This document shows, piece after piece, positions 1 to 8,830 of a stretch of 44,328 nt of DNA; the stretch's first letter is position 1, and the number at the start of each line of letters is the position of its first letter. The notes under the pieces were generated by a model. The model made no database searches, had not been told where the DNA came from, and saw only the letters and a list, made by a program, of their open reading frames with translations. Origin of the DNA: UBA2402 sp044371005 (GTDB lineage: Bacteria > Planctomycetota > Phycisphaerae > Phycisphaerales > UBA1924); contig JBILUL010000028.1 of NCBI GenBank assembly GCA_044371005.1, positions 1 to 44,328 on the forward strand, in the 5' to 3' direction. The position numbers and the translations under genes were made by a program.

Positions 1-1485
1 GTTGGCGCACAGGTGAAAGAGCACGGCATCCTGATCGTGCACATCGACATCGTGATCGACGACGACGATCATCTTGGTCCAGGCCATCTGGCCTGCGCCC
101 CAGATCGAGTGCATGACGCGCCGAGCCTGAAGCGGGTATTCCTTCTTGATCTTGACGAAAACGCAGTTGTGGAACGCGCCGAACATCGGCAGGTCGTAAT
201 CAATGATGTCGTGCACGATCGTGCGCAGCAGCGGCAGGAAGAGTCGCTCGGTGGCCTTGCCCAGGTAGTAGTCCTCCTGCGGAGGCAGCCCGACGATGGT
301 CGTCGGATAGACGGGGTTGCGCCGATGCGTGATGGCCGTGACCTCGAGCAGCGGGTACCGATCCGGCAGCGAGTAGAAGCCGGTGTGGTCACCGAAGGGG
401 CCTTCGAAGACCGCGCCAGGCCCGAGCACTGAGCCGGCGACGCGCGGATCAAAGCCCACGAGCCCGGCGTCGTTGCTCACGTAGCCTTCAATGACGATCT
501 CACTGTTGGCGGGCACGCTCAGCGGAACGGTCTTGCAATCCACCAGCGGAATGCCGCCCCGATTGAGGAATCCGGCCAGCAGCATCTCGCTGATGCCCGG
601 GGGCATCGGCGCGGTCGCGGCGTAGGGCATGACGCTCTCGCCGCCCAGCGCGATGGCGACCGGCATGCGTTCACCCTTGGCCTTCCAGCTGCGCCAGTGG
701 CGAGCGCCATCGTGATGCATGTGCCAGTGCATGCTCATGTGGCGTTTGCCAAAGAGCTGCACGCGATACATGCCCACGTTGCGGCTCGGGGGCGTGGGGT
801 TTCCCAGATCATCGGCGTGGATCGTGTGGATCGTGCCCAGCGTGATGTAGCGCCCGCGGAAGTTGGCGTTCCATTCCGGGCCAAAGCCAAGGCCGGGAAT
901 GCCATCGTTGGTGGCGGCCGGGTAGCCAAGTGCCGCGAAATCGCCATCGTGCGGCCAGCAGCGCAGAATGGGCAGACGTGTGAGGTCGACCTGATCCTGC
1001 GGGATGACGACTTCCTGGCAGATGCCGCTGCGCACCTTCTTGGGCGGCAGCGAGACGAGTTCCATGAGTTCGGGGATCTTCTGGAGCTTTGCCAGCAGCG
1101 TCGGGGGTGGCTCGGGCTTCACCAGTTTGCCGATGCGCTCACCCAGGGCCTCAAAGCCTCCGGGCGTGTGGCCTGCCTCGACACCAGGGCCGGCGACATT
1201 GCAGCCCAGTGCCATCTCCACGCGCCGATAGCTGCCCCAGGCATTGATCAGCACGGGAATATCGGAGCCTTGGACGTTTTCAAAGAGCAGCGCCTTGCCG
1301 CCCAGGTGGCTGAAGCGAGGATCGGTGGTGCGAGCCGCGGGGCTGGGGGCGACTGGCGCAGCCGATTTACTGACCCGATCGGCGATCTGCGTGATTTCGA
1401 GCACCGGCGAGACCGGCGCAGAAATGCGCTTGAGTTCCCCGGCTCGGGAGAGGGCGGCGATGAAATCCTGGGTGTTCTCGTACAT
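1..1485 (-). CDS. UbiD-family prenylated-FMN decarboxylase (C-terminus off the left edge)
   Basis: UbiD-family enzymes use prenylated FMN, made by UbiX, to decarboxylate aromatic or unsaturated acids. The best known bacterial roles are in ubiquinone or menaquinone synthesis. Reading leftward from ATG at 1485, 495 codons are open to the window edge, so the C-terminus is missing. Family marks are DFIAALSRAGELKRI near residues 7-21, MYRVQLFGKRHMSMHWH near 239-255, the active-site stretch EGPFGDHTGFYS at 361-372, and WGAGQMAWTKMIVVVDHD from about 462. Residues 40-58 form an Ala/Pro-rich linker. An in-frame TGA lies just upstream, so the start is either this ATG or a GTG three codons earlier (1494). 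The family is certain from sequence. The substrate cannot be told, and a menaquinone role is only a guess. The gene is divergent from the methyltransferase at 1706. Confidence 0.93.
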   Translation of the reverse strand, partial: MYENTQDFIAALSRAGELKRISAPVSPVLEITQIADRVSKSAAPVAPSPAARTTDPRFSHLGGKALLFENVQGSDIPVLINAWGSYRRVEMALGCNVAGPGVEAGHTPGGFEALGERIGKLVKPEPPPTLLAKLQKIPELMELVSLPPKKVRSGICQEVVIPQDQVDLTRLPILRCWPHDGDFAALGYPAATNDGIPGLGFGPEWNANFRGRYITLGTIHTIHADDLGNPTPPSRNVGMYRVQLFGKRHMSMHWHMHHDGARHWRSWKAKGERMPVAIALGGESVMPYAATAPMPPGISEMLLAGFLNRGGIPLVDCKTVPLSVPANSEIVIEGYVSNDAGLVGFDPRVAGSVLGPGAVFEGPFGDHTGFYSLPDRYPLLEVTAITHRRNPVYPTTIVGLPPQEDYYLGKATERLFLPLLRTIVHDIIDYDLPMFGAFHNCVFVKIKKEYPLQARRVMHSIWGAGQMAWTKMIVVVDHDVDVHDQDAVLFHLCAN

Positions 1486-1705
1486 GAAGGGCACGGCTCC
1501 GTTGGGTCAGCGCATCGTACAGCGCCAGCGAGGCCATGGATTCGATCCGACCGGCGAACTTGTTTCAGCGATTTCGAACTGCTGACGCAGCACATAATGC
1601 TTGAAACCAATGCGAATCGATCGGGTTCTCCTCTGGCGGCGGCACCCGATGCCGCCCCCGAACCGCTACGGTTGAGCTCGCTCCCACTAATCGCGAGAAC
1701 TCCGC

Positions 1706-2332
1706 ATGTCCATCACTCCCGACTATCAACGCGACTGGCCCCGCTACTTCGAGGCCGTCAGTGCGCAGGGCTCACGCGACACGCTCAACCGCGCCATCGC
1801 GGCGTACGGCCCGGTGAATCCCGCACTCCCACCTCCACTGGCCATCGATGTGGGCTGCGGCGAAGGCCGCGACACGCGCCGCCTGCTCGAAGCGGGCTGG
1901 CGAGTTCTGGCCTTCGACGCCTCTGAGCTTGGCATCCGGCAACTCATGGCAAAGACGCCGCCCGCCGCACTCCCGCGGCTTGATGCACGGGTGCTCACCT
2001 TCGAAGCCGCGGCGGAAGCCCTGCCGCCCGCCGCGACATTGATCAACGCCAGCTTCGCACTCCCCTTCTGTCATCCCGATGCCTTTCCGTCGCTCTGGAA
2101 GAAACTCTGCTCGATGCTGCCTTGCGGGGGCCTCTTTGCCGGGCAGATCTTCGGCGATCGGGATGAGTGGGCGCCGGTTCGGCCACAGAGCCACTACACG
2201 CGCGAGGCGATGGAGCAGCTCTTCAAGGAGTTTGACTTCATCCATCTCGAGGAAGTCGAGAAAGATGGCAGCGATGCACTGATGGCCAGCAAGCACCATC
2301 ACCTCTTTCACATCGTCGCCCGCAAGCGATAG
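1706..2332 (+). CDS. Class I SAM-dependent methyltransferase (TehB/thiopurine-methyltransferase-like)
   Basis: This 208-residue protein has a Rossmann-type methyltransferase fold. The SAM-binding motif I is DVGCGEGRDTRRLLEAGW (about residues 48-65), followed by VLAFDAS, whose acidic residue would hold the ribose. Motif IV-like NASFALPFCHPDAF and an IFGDRDEW stretch follow. The pattern resembles small TehB-like methyltransferases acting on small molecules. The acceptor substrate is unknown. No strong Shine-Dalgarno sequence precedes the ATG. The gene stands alone: it diverges from the UbiD gene and converges on the protease gene across the hairpin at 2373-2408. Confidence 0.85.
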   Translation: MSITPDYQRDWPRYFEAVSAQGSRDTLNRAIAAYGPVNPALPPPLAIDVGCGEGRDTRRLLEAGWRVLAFDASELGIRQLMAKTPPAALPRLDARVLTFEAAAEALPPAATLINASFALPFCHPDAFPSLWKKLCSMLPCGGLFAGQIFGDRDEWAPVRPQSHYTREAMEQLFKEFDFIHLEEVEKDGSDALMASKHHHLFHIVARKR

Positions 2333-2372
2333 CACCATACCCAGAGGCCAGTCATCTCCCACGAAAAACAAC

Positions 2373-2408
2373 CAGGGCCACGGATCGCGGCTGCGATTCG
2401 TGGCCCTG
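2373..2408 (-). terminator. Rho-independent terminator of the protease gene (possibly bidirectional)
   Basis: A 16-bp stem with one mismatch has arms beginning CAGGGCCACG and ending CGTGGCCCTG around a 4-nt GGCT loop. On the minus strand the hairpin is followed within a few bases by GTTGTTTTTCG, giving a U-tract for the gene that stops at 2439. It lies between two convergent genes, so it may also stop transcripts from 1706-2332. Confidence 0.75.
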
Positions 2409-2438
2409 ATTCAGTTTGAAATGCACGTGCGTGCGAAC

Positions 2439-4541
2439 TTACTTGGTTTCTTCCTTCTCGCTCTTGGCAGTGGCCTTCCACTCGGGCTCGGCGAAGAAGA
2501 TGAAGGTGCGCGAGCCGCGGAGCACGAGGAACGTGACCTTGGCGGGCTGATCCTTGGCGATCTTCTCCATGGCCTTGCGGTAGGTCACAATGTCGGTGAT
2601 GTCGGTGTCGTTGATGCGCTGGATCAGGTCGCCCGGGCCCACGCCCGCGAGGCCCGCCCAGCCGGCCTGCTCGACATTCTCAGTGACGACGCCGGCGACA
2701 TCGTCGGTCCACCGCGCCTCGTCGCGATCAAAGAACGTGAGTTCGCGGACCGTCATCTCGAAGTCCTTGTTCGTGTCCTTGAGTGCTTCCTCACGAGTGA
2801 TGCGAGTCCGCTCGGTGGCGACGGAGACCTCGACGGCCGCACCTTCGCGCACGACACCCAGCTTGGCGGGCGTTGCCATGGGCAGATTGCGCACCTTGCG
2901 GTTGAGCGCACCGGCCTCCTGCATCGTGCGGGGGCTGATCCGTTCGCCGTTGACGGCGACGATGATGTCACCGACCTTGAGATCGCTCTTGGCGGCTTCG
3001 GTGCCCGGATAGATGCGGGTGACACGGAAGCCCGTGTTCTTGCCATCGCCGAGCTTGGCGGCCAGTTCCTTGAGCACGGGCTGGGTGGCGATGCCGATCC
3101 AGCTCTTGGCCACTTCACGCGGCGGATCTTCCTTCTTGTCCGGCCGCGGCTTGATGATCGTCAGGAAACTCTTGCCCTGACGATCAAACCCGATCAGCAC
3201 GTACTCGGGAATCGGATCCTTCGCCATGATCGACTTGTACGCCTCGATCACATCCTTCATCGTCTTGACGGGAACGCCATCAATCGACTTGATGATGTCG
3301 CCTCCGCCCATCTGAGGCTCAGAGGTATCGGCGGGGCTGCCGGATCGGGTGCCCAGCACCAGCGCGCCATCCATATCGGGAAGCTGCAGATCGCGTGCGA
3401 GCTTCTCGGTGATCTCTCGCAGACTCACACCCCACAGACGAAGGGCCGACTCATCGCCCGTCTCCTTGAGGAGCTTTTCGGTCGTGATGGAAGCCTCGCT
3501 GCGTGCGGTGCCGCGCTGATAGCCGAACTTGATGGTGCTGCCCACGGCGAGGTCGGCGATCTTTCGAGTGAACAGAGGCACTTCCTCGGGGAAGCGAACC
3601 GTCACCGGCTCGCCGTTCATCGAGACGACCAGGTCGCCGGCCTTGAGACCGGCCTTGTCCGCCGCGGACCCCTTGAGGACGCTATTGACAATGACGCCTT
3701 CCTTGTAATCGCTTCGCTTGATGGCCTTGAAGGCCACGCCGATGGCACTGCGAATCACTTCACCGTGCTTGATCAGCGAGTCGTAGACCGGCTGTGCGAG
3801 CGACTGGGGGATGGCGAGTCCGATGCCCGAGGGGCCCATCATCATGGCATTCACGCCAACGACACGGCCTTCGAGATCAACCAGCGGGCCACCGGAGTTG
3901 CCGGGGTTGATCGCCGCGTCATGCTGAATCCAGCTCGTGAACATGCCCGTGCGACCGCGTTCGAACGCCATCTCCTCGACGTCGTCGCCCATGCCGGCGG
4001 TGAAGACGCGCTCGGTGTTGCTGACGATGCCCAGAGTGACCGAACGGGAAAGGGCCAGAGGCGAGCCCATGGCCATCACGGTGTCACCCACGACCAGTTT
4101 GCTCGAAGCGCCGAAGCTCGCCACGGGGAGCTTCTCGCCCGGATTGAGCTTGGAGATGTCGATCTTGATGACGGCCAGATCGGTCAGCGGGTCTTCGCCC
4201 ACGAGCGTTGCGGGGAGTTCCCGCTTGTCGGCGAGCGTGACGCGGAACTTCTTGCCGTCGTTCACGACGTGCTGATTGGTCAGCACGTATCCCTCTTCGC
4301 TCAGGATGGTGCCCGAGCCGGTGGATCCGCCCTTGGTTTCCTTGCCGCCCCAGTAGGAGACGGTGATGACGCTGATGTTGACCAGTGCTGGGTAGACGCG
4401 ATCTCGGGCCTTGGTCACCATGGCCCGCATGTCTTCGCGCAGACGCTCGGGCGACGCCGCGGCATCCTGTGCCACAGCGGGCAGACCCGCCATCCCAACC
4501 AGCGCGAGAACGGCTACACACGACAGAAGGCGATTCTTCAT
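2439..4541 (-). CDS. Secreted HtrA/DegP-type serine protease with four PDZ-like domains
   Basis: HtrA proteases degrade or hold misfolded envelope proteins. This protein is 700 residues from ATG 4541, which I chose because the peptide MKNRLLSCVAVLALVGMAG...AVAQ is a typical cleavable signal sequence, whereas the 89 upstream in-frame residues look non-coding. The catalytic triad is visible: His91 in LTNQHVVND, Asp121 in DPLTDLAVIKI and Ser216 in NPGNSGGPLV. The remainder contains four PDZ-type segments, recognisable by KAGDLVVSMNG, GGGDIIKSIDG, KVGDIIVAVNG and GPGDLIQRIND. Classical DegP has two PDZ domains and a length of about 450 residues, so this is a long multi-PDZ variant. No Shine-Dalgarno sequence is obvious. 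Cleavage specificity is unknown. Confidence 0.92.
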   Translation of the reverse strand: MKNRLLSCVAVLALVGMAGLPAVAQDAAASPERLREDMRAMVTKARDRVYPALVNISVITVSYWGGKETKGGSTGSGTILSEEGYVLTNQHVVNDGKKFRVTLADKRELPATLVGEDPLTDLAVIKIDISKLNPGEKLPVASFGASSKLVVGDTVMAMGSPLALSRSVTLGIVSNTERVFTAGMGDDVEEMAFERGRTGMFTSWIQHDAAINPGNSGGPLVDLEGRVVGVNAMMMGPSGIGLAIPQSLAQPVYDSLIKHGEVIRSAIGVAFKAIKRSDYKEGVIVNSVLKGSAADKAGLKAGDLVVSMNGEPVTVRFPEEVPLFTRKIADLAVGSTIKFGYQRGTARSEASITTEKLLKETGDESALRLWGVSLREITEKLARDLQLPDMDGALVLGTRSGSPADTSEPQMGGGDIIKSIDGVPVKTMKDVIEAYKSIMAKDPIPEYVLIGFDRQGKSFLTIIKPRPDKKEDPPREVAKSWIGIATQPVLKELAAKLGDGKNTGFRVTRIYPGTEAAKSDLKVGDIIVAVNGERISPRTMQEAGALNRKVRNLPMATPAKLGVVREGAAVEVSVATERTRITREEALKDTNKDFEMTVRELTFFDRDEARWTDDVAGVVTENVEQAGWAGLAGVGPGDLIQRINDTDITDIVTYRKAMEKIAKDQPAKVTFLVLRGSRTFIFFAEPEWKATAKSEKEETK

Positions 4542-4971
4542 TATCGGAGGGTACGCCCTCACCAAGCACGAACAGAAACCGCCATCCGGGGCCGTCAGGC
4601 CACGGATGACGAAGAGAGAGTTCAGGTCCATCGCCGGGTGTGACGGAGATTTGCGGACCTGCAAAGCGATGAATCGGACCAACCCAAGGGCTCGTGTGTG
4701 AGAAGCCGGGGATTGGACCGGGCATGTGTCACCCACACTTCCCGCCTCGGGAAGCAATCTTGCATGATGCCACAAAAAATCTGCAAGCCAGCACCGATCA
4801 GGCGACATTCAAGGGCACGGTCAGCTTCGGCGCCCAAGGCGGGATTGGAGGAGATCCCGCCTTGGCGCTGAAGCATTTTTGGTTCCGGGGCATCACTTCG
4901 TCCGCCTCGCCCAGCTGGCATCCCACCAATCCAATGGACAGGTTCGGGCCCGACCCTCGAATGCCAGTCGC
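4542..4971. other. 430-bp gene-free stretch between protease and asparaginase genes
   Basis: Both flanking genes are on the minus strand. The stretch should hold the end of the 4972-9205 transcription unit and the promoter of the protease gene. The only strong structure is the long hairpin at 4823-4879. Short open frames here show no recognisable protein features. Confidence 0.5.
4823..4879. terminator. Long GC-rich hairpin, terminator candidate
   Basis: The arms GCTTCGGCGCCCAAGGCGGG (from 4823) and CCCGCCTTGGCGCTGAAGC (ending 4873) pair over about 20 bp with one bulge and one mismatch, around a loop of roughly 9 nt. On the plus strand ATTTTT follows at once, which is the classic terminator layout, yet no plus-strand gene ends here. 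On the minus strand it sits about 95 nt past the stop of the asparaginase gene but has no T-tract there. It could therefore be a terminator, a 3'-end stabiliser or a leader structure of the protease mRNA. Confidence 0.5.
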
Positions 4972-6078
4972 TTACATGGGCTTGTCGTAGACGCTGAGTG
5001 CGTCGATGGTGTGCGGTCCCGTTTCATCGCAGACCGCCAGCTTGCCGCCCGGGAAGAGCGTTGCCGCGCCATACGCGCCGTCCTTGCGGAGGGCGTAGAA
5101 CTTGAGATCGAAGTTCACGCGACCATCAGTGGCCTTGAGGCGGTGTTCCTTGGAGTTGGCGACGACGCGCTTGGCTGCCTCAAGGCACGCCGCGGCGGGG
5201 TCCATGCCCTTTCGCATCAACTCCACGATCAAGAATGCCGACAGGTTCGCCAGGTTCGACTCGCCCCGGCCTGTGCTTCCGGCTGCTCCCACATCATTGT
5301 CGCAGTAGTTGCCCGCGCCGATGATCGGGGAATCGCCCACGCGCCCGGGGATCTTCCACGAGAGCCCGCTGGTGCTGGTGCAGCTGGCAATGTCCTTGGC
5401 GGGCGTCACGATGGAACAGTGCACCGTGCCGGTGTGGTTCCTGATGGGGCCTGCAGCAGCGGCGGCCGCGGCGGCCTTCTGCGGCTCCGACCAGACCTTG
5501 CCCACCGGCTCATCGCGTTCTTCCTTGTTGAGCCGATCATCCAGGAGACTCATGTTCTCCTTCCACTTGACCCACTCAAGCCGCGTTGATTCGGTGAGGA
5601 GATTCTCCTCGACATAGCCCATCTGCTTGGCAAACCGCAGCGCGCCCTCGCCCACCAGCAGGCAGTGGTCGGTGCGGCGCAGCACATCGAGGGCGACCAT
5701 CGCCGGGTTCTTGATGTTGCGCAGCGAAGCCACCGAACCGCACTTGTGCGTTGGGCCGTACATCACCGAAGCATCGAGTTCCACGATGCCATCTTCGTTG
5801 GGAAGGCCGCCAAGCCCCACCGAGGTGTCGTTGGGATCGTCCTCGACGATGCGCACGCCCTGCACGATGCAATCGGCCGGGTCGTACCCCTGCTGCATCA
5901 GCTCCCACGCACGCTCTGTGGCCTTGAGGCCGTTGTGCGAAGCGATGCACGCCGGGCCGCGGTGCTTGTCGCCCGCGCCGACAGGATCATTCCGCACACC
6001 GGGCTGCCCCATGGCGAGCGCCGAGAACGCGGCAGCGGGAGGAACAGCCAGAAACGCGCGACGAGTCAGGTGGTTCAT
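4972..6078 (-). CDS. Tat-exported glycosylasparaginase (N4-(beta-N-acetylglucosaminyl)-L-asparaginase family)
   Basis: This N-terminal-nucleophile hydrolase family cleaves the Asn-GlcNAc bond of glycoasparagine and self-processes into alpha and beta chains. The 368-residue precursor begins MNHLTRRAFLAVPPAAAFSA, a twin-arginine-like signal. The chain junction is recognisable: a run of eight alanines (about residues 202-209) leads to NHTGTVHCSIV, in which Thr218 (or Thr216) would become the new N-terminal nucleophile. It is followed by STSGLSWKIPGRVGDSPIIG, the strongly conserved beta-chain signature. The start lies 3 nt after the stop of the CDF transporter gene, so the two are almost certainly co-transcribed. 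Export suggests scavenging of glycopeptides. The true substrate is inferred only from the family. Confidence 0.9.
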   Translation of the reverse strand: MNHLTRRAFLAVPPAAAFSALAMGQPGVRNDPVGAGDKHRGPACIASHNGLKATERAWELMQQGYDPADCIVQGVRIVEDDPNDTSVGLGGLPNEDGIVELDASVMYGPTHKCGSVASLRNIKNPAMVALDVLRRTDHCLLVGEGALRFAKQMGYVEENLLTESTRLEWVKWKENMSLLDDRLNKEERDEPVGKVWSEPQKAAAAAAAAGPIRNHTGTVHCSIVTPAKDIASCTSTSGLSWKIPGRVGDSPIIGAGNYCDNDVGAAGSTGRGESNLANLSAFLIVELMRKGMDPAAACLEAAKRVVANSKEHRLKATDGRVNFDLKFYALRKDGAYGAATLFPGGKLAVCDETGPHTIDALSVYDKPM

Positions 6079-6081
6079 GAC

Positions 6082-7029
6082 TCATGTGTATGCCTGAGAG
6101 TCAGGCTTTTCGACTTTGGGTGCCCCGGATTCGGGTGCTGGCTCGATATGGATCAGCACATCCTTCACCGCAGGCAACCCCGCCCTCACGGCATCCTTGA
6201 CGGCATGGGCGAGGGCATGGGCATCGCGTACGTTCATCGACGCATCGACCCAGATGTGCATGTCGATCCAGATCGTCGCGCCGCTTCGGCGGGCAAAGAC
6301 CTTCTGGACGTTCTGCACGCCAGGGACGGTGGACGCGAACCCTCTGGCAGTGTCCACTACATCAATGGCCTGAGCATCGAGCAGTTCACGCAGCGGAGGG
6401 ACGATCAGCGAACAGCCGTTGTAGAAGATGATGGCCGCGGCGAAGAGTGCCGCGTAATCGTCTGCGGGCTCCCAGCCCGGCCCGCCAATGAGCGCGATGC
6501 TGATGCCGATGAACGCGGCGATGCTCGTGAGGGCATCGGCGCGGTGGTGCCAGGCGTCGGTCTTGACTGCGGTGCTCTTGGTCTCCGCCGCGGCACGCTC
6601 CACGGTGCGGTAGAGGACTTCCTTGGTGATGACGACCACCACCAGCACGATCAGCGTGAATGGCGCGGGGGAGTGGTGCGGAATGAGAATCTCTCGCACC
6701 GCCTCGACCGCAATCAGGCACGCCGCGGCGATGATCATCATCGCCACCACCACCGCCGCCATCGCCTCGGCCTTGCCGTAGCCATACGGATGCCGTTCGC
6801 TTGCGGGCCTCGAAGCGACCCGCAAGCCGCCCCAGATCACGGCCGAGGCCACGATGTCGGCGATGGATTCGATGCCATCGGCAATCAGTGCGTAGGAGTG
6901 GCCGATGACGCCGGCCAGGATCTTGATGATGGCCAGCACGACATTGGAGACCATGCCGATGAGCGCGAGGCGTGACGCCTTGGCGACCGGGGTCATTGCG
7001 GGCTTGGCGGGCGGGTTCTTCTCTGCCAC
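6082..7029 (-). CDS. Cation diffusion facilitator (CDF) family metal transporter
   Basis: CDF proteins export divalent metals such as Zn, Fe, Mn or Cd in exchange for protons. This 315-residue protein has the N-terminal multi-helix membrane domain and a cytoplasmic C-terminal domain from about residue 215, with the typical VPGVQNVQKVFARRSG and WIDMHIWVD strands. Of the intramembrane metal site, the second half is canonical (AWHHRADAL, His161 and Asp165). The first half reads ADGIESIAD, that is Asp51-x-x-x-Ser55, rather than the DxxxD of the zinc exporter YiiP. This makes the metal preference uncertain. The gene lies 45 nt after the DUF4349 gene and 3 nt before the asparaginase gene, in one leftward transcription unit. 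Confidence 0.92.
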   Translation of the reverse strand: MAEKNPPAKPAMTPVAKASRLALIGMVSNVVLAIIKILAGVIGHSYALIADGIESIADIVASAVIWGGLRVASRPASERHPYGYGKAEAMAAVVVAMMIIAAACLIAVEAVREILIPHHSPAPFTLIVLVVVVITKEVLYRTVERAAAETKSTAVKTDAWHHRADALTSIAAFIGISIALIGGPGWEPADDYAALFAAAIIFYNGCSLIVPPLRELLDAQAIDVVDTARGFASTVPGVQNVQKVFARRSGATIWIDMHIWVDASMNVRDAHALAHAVKDAVRAGLPAVKDVLIHIEPAPESGAPKVEKPDSQAYT

Positions 7030-7074
7030 TGGATCAGAAGATTAGCCCCTCGGCGGAATCGGCAGCCACCGAAT

Positions 7075-8205
7075 TCAGATCCGGGGCGCAGGCTCCGCCG
7101 CGGCGTTGCGGGACGCGGCGACCCACGCGTACCGCAACCCGATGACGGCTGCCCCGAGCGCAACCCAGACCAGCAGGCCGCTCACGGCAAGCTCCACCAA
7201 TCCGACCAGACTGCGTGAGAGCGAATCCACGCCCCGGCCCCACGCAACGGAAAGATCCTTGCCGAACATGTCCCAGCGTGAAGACTGGGAACTGGGCTTC
7301 ACCTGCGCATCGGCATGAATGGTGATGGCGATGCTCGCGAGAGAAGTCAGCCTTCCCAGCGTGTCGCGCTGAGCGGTCAGACGTTCGATCTGCTCTCGCA
7401 CGCGGGAGATCTGCTCTCGCAGTTCCAGCACTTCCTTGAGCGGCGCATCGCGGCGTGCGGACAGCAGTTCCAGCAGTTCCGTCTCAATGCGCTGTTCATT
7501 GCGAAGACGGGCCTGGATGTCCACGACTTGATTGGTGACATCCTCGCCGAAGGTCTGCTGGGAAGTCACCTTCGCGAGCGAGCCCAGCTTCATCATCACA
7601 TCACCCATCCGCTGGGCCGTGACGCGCAATGTAAGCTGCGCCGAGGCCGATTCTCCTTCGCCATTGAATGAGGCGCCTTCGATGAACTCGCCCGCCCCTT
7701 CGTTGATGAGCTGGCCCACCTTGGCGTAGGTGCTGCGCACATCAGGGGAGAGCAGGTCCATGGATGCTTTGCGGATGACATGGCGTTCCTGCACGGCTGG
7801 CTCGGCAACCGGCGGTGCCGCGGGTGCTGCAGCGGGCGCAGCCTCGCCATCCGTCGTCACAAATCCCTTGTCGATCGGCGCGGAGGGAATTGCGCGATAG
7901 GTCTCGCGATCGAGCATGTCGCTCTGCTCGACACGCATGGACGACGCAACCGACGGATAGGAACTTCTCGAAACCGTGAGTGACGAGAAGATGACGCCCA
8001 CCACACCCACGCTCAGACAGACCGTCGCTGCGAGCGCGAGCCTTCTCGTCATCGGAACGCCACGTCGGCCCCATGCCTTGGGCTCCACCGGCCGCGTTGC
8101 ACCCTGCTCCTGCTCCAGCGCCGCCGCCCACAGCTGCGTCTGCGGCCCGTGATAGGCCGTCTCGTCGGCGACCATCGATTCAAGAGTGTCGTTCTGATTG
8201 TTCAT
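7075..8205 (-). CDS. DUF4349 membrane protein, candidate anti-sigma factor
   Basis: The 376-residue protein has a short cytoplasmic N-terminus of about 50 residues and a transmembrane helix near residues 54-75. An Ala/Pro-rich linker (121-140) leads to a DUF4349 extracytoplasmic domain (about 141-350). That domain includes VVDIQARLRNEQRIETELLELL and a coiled-coil stretch (225-285), and a second membrane helix lies at 334-356. Its ATG overlaps the stop codon of the ECF sigma gene (ATGA), which implies translational coupling. A single-helix membrane protein made in equal amounts with a sigma factor is the usual arrangement for an anti-sigma factor. I see no zinc-binding HxxxCxxC motif in the cytoplasmic part, so the anti-sigma role is inference from position. 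Confidence 0.85.
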   Translation of the reverse strand: MNNQNDTLESMVADETAYHGPQTQLWAAALEQEQGATRPVEPKAWGRRGVPMTRRLALAATVCLSVGVVGVIFSSLTVSRSSYPSVASSMRVEQSDMLDRETYRAIPSAPIDKGFVTTDGEAAPAAAPAAPPVAEPAVQERHVIRKASMDLLSPDVRSTYAKVGQLINEGAGEFIEGASFNGEGESASAQLTLRVTAQRMGDVMMKLGSLAKVTSQQTFGEDVTNQVVDIQARLRNEQRIETELLELLSARRDAPLKEVLELREQISRVREQIERLTAQRDTLGRLTSLASIAITIHADAQVKPSSQSSRWDMFGKDLSVAWGRGVDSLSRSLVGLVELAVSGLLVWVALGAAVIGLRYAWVAASRNAAAEPAPRI

Positions 8206-8741
8206 GAGTGCACCTGGCTTTCTTCAATCCCCATCGCGGCACGCAGTTGCCGCATCGCGGCGTGCTGGCGTGATTTGAGCGTGCCCACCGGAATCTCCAG
8301 CACGCCAGCAGCCTGCTCGTGTGTCATCCCGTGATGACCGCACAGAAGCAGGATCAGCCGGCTCGCTTCGGGCAGCTCGTTCATCGCCTGTCTGAGCCGG
8401 GCGCGCTGCTCATCATCTCTGGGCGGGGGTTCGGGTGCCGCGAGCGATTCCTGGAGCACGTGCGACGTGCGTTTTGCCCGCAGGTCGATGGCCTTGTTGA
8501 TGAGGATGCGATAGATCCACGTCTTGAAGCTGCTGCGGCCATCAAAGCCCTTGGCGTGGCGGATCACCCGCAGCCAGGTTTCCTGCACCGCATCACACGC
8601 CGCGGCGTGGTTGCCCAGAATGCCCCGCGCCAGCCCCAGCAGCGAAGCCTCATACCGGGCCGCCAGCTCACCCAGCGCCGCCTTATCGGCGGTGCGTGCG
8701 AAGCGGCGGAGAAGATCAAGATCAGGAGTCGGGTCGGTCAT
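8202..8741 (-). CDS. ECF-type RNA polymerase sigma factor
   Basis: The protein contains sigma region 2 (YEASLLGLARGILGNHAAAC through SSFKTWIYRILINKAIDLRA) and region 4 with its helix-turn-helix (MTHEQAAGVLEIPVGTLKSR). It lacks regions 1 and 3, as ECF factors do. I prefer ATG 8741 (179 residues) because GAGG lies 6 nt upstream; a GTG at 8753 is in frame but has no such site. The stop overlaps the start of the DUF4349 gene by 4 nt. ECF factors are normally held inactive by a membrane partner and released by an envelope signal. The transporter and asparaginase downstream may be part of its regulon, which is inference. Confidence 0.93.
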   Translation of the reverse strand: MTDPTPDLDLLRRFARTADKAALGELAARYEASLLGLARGILGNHAAACDAVQETWLRVIRHAKGFDGRSSFKTWIYRILINKAIDLRAKRTSHVLQESLAAPEPPPRDDEQRARLRQAMNELPEASRLILLLCGHHGMTHEQAAGVLEIPVGTLKSRQHAAMRQLRAAMGIEESQVHS

Positions 8742-8830
8742 TGGGTGCCTCACCCATTGGACCGGGCATCGCCCCGGCTGGTTCGGTCAAGATGCAGATT
8801 TTTCGTGGGGCCTCGCGAGGCGCGAGCGGC

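Noticed and set aside
697..1926. Plus-strand frame of 409 codons over the UbiD gene
   Set aside because: It lies opposite clearly recognisable UbiD sequence and continues into the methyltransferase gene in another frame.
2400..4643. 747-codon plus-strand frame opposite the PDZ protease
   Set aside because: Antisense shadow: the minus strand encodes an intact protease with catalytic triad and signal peptide.
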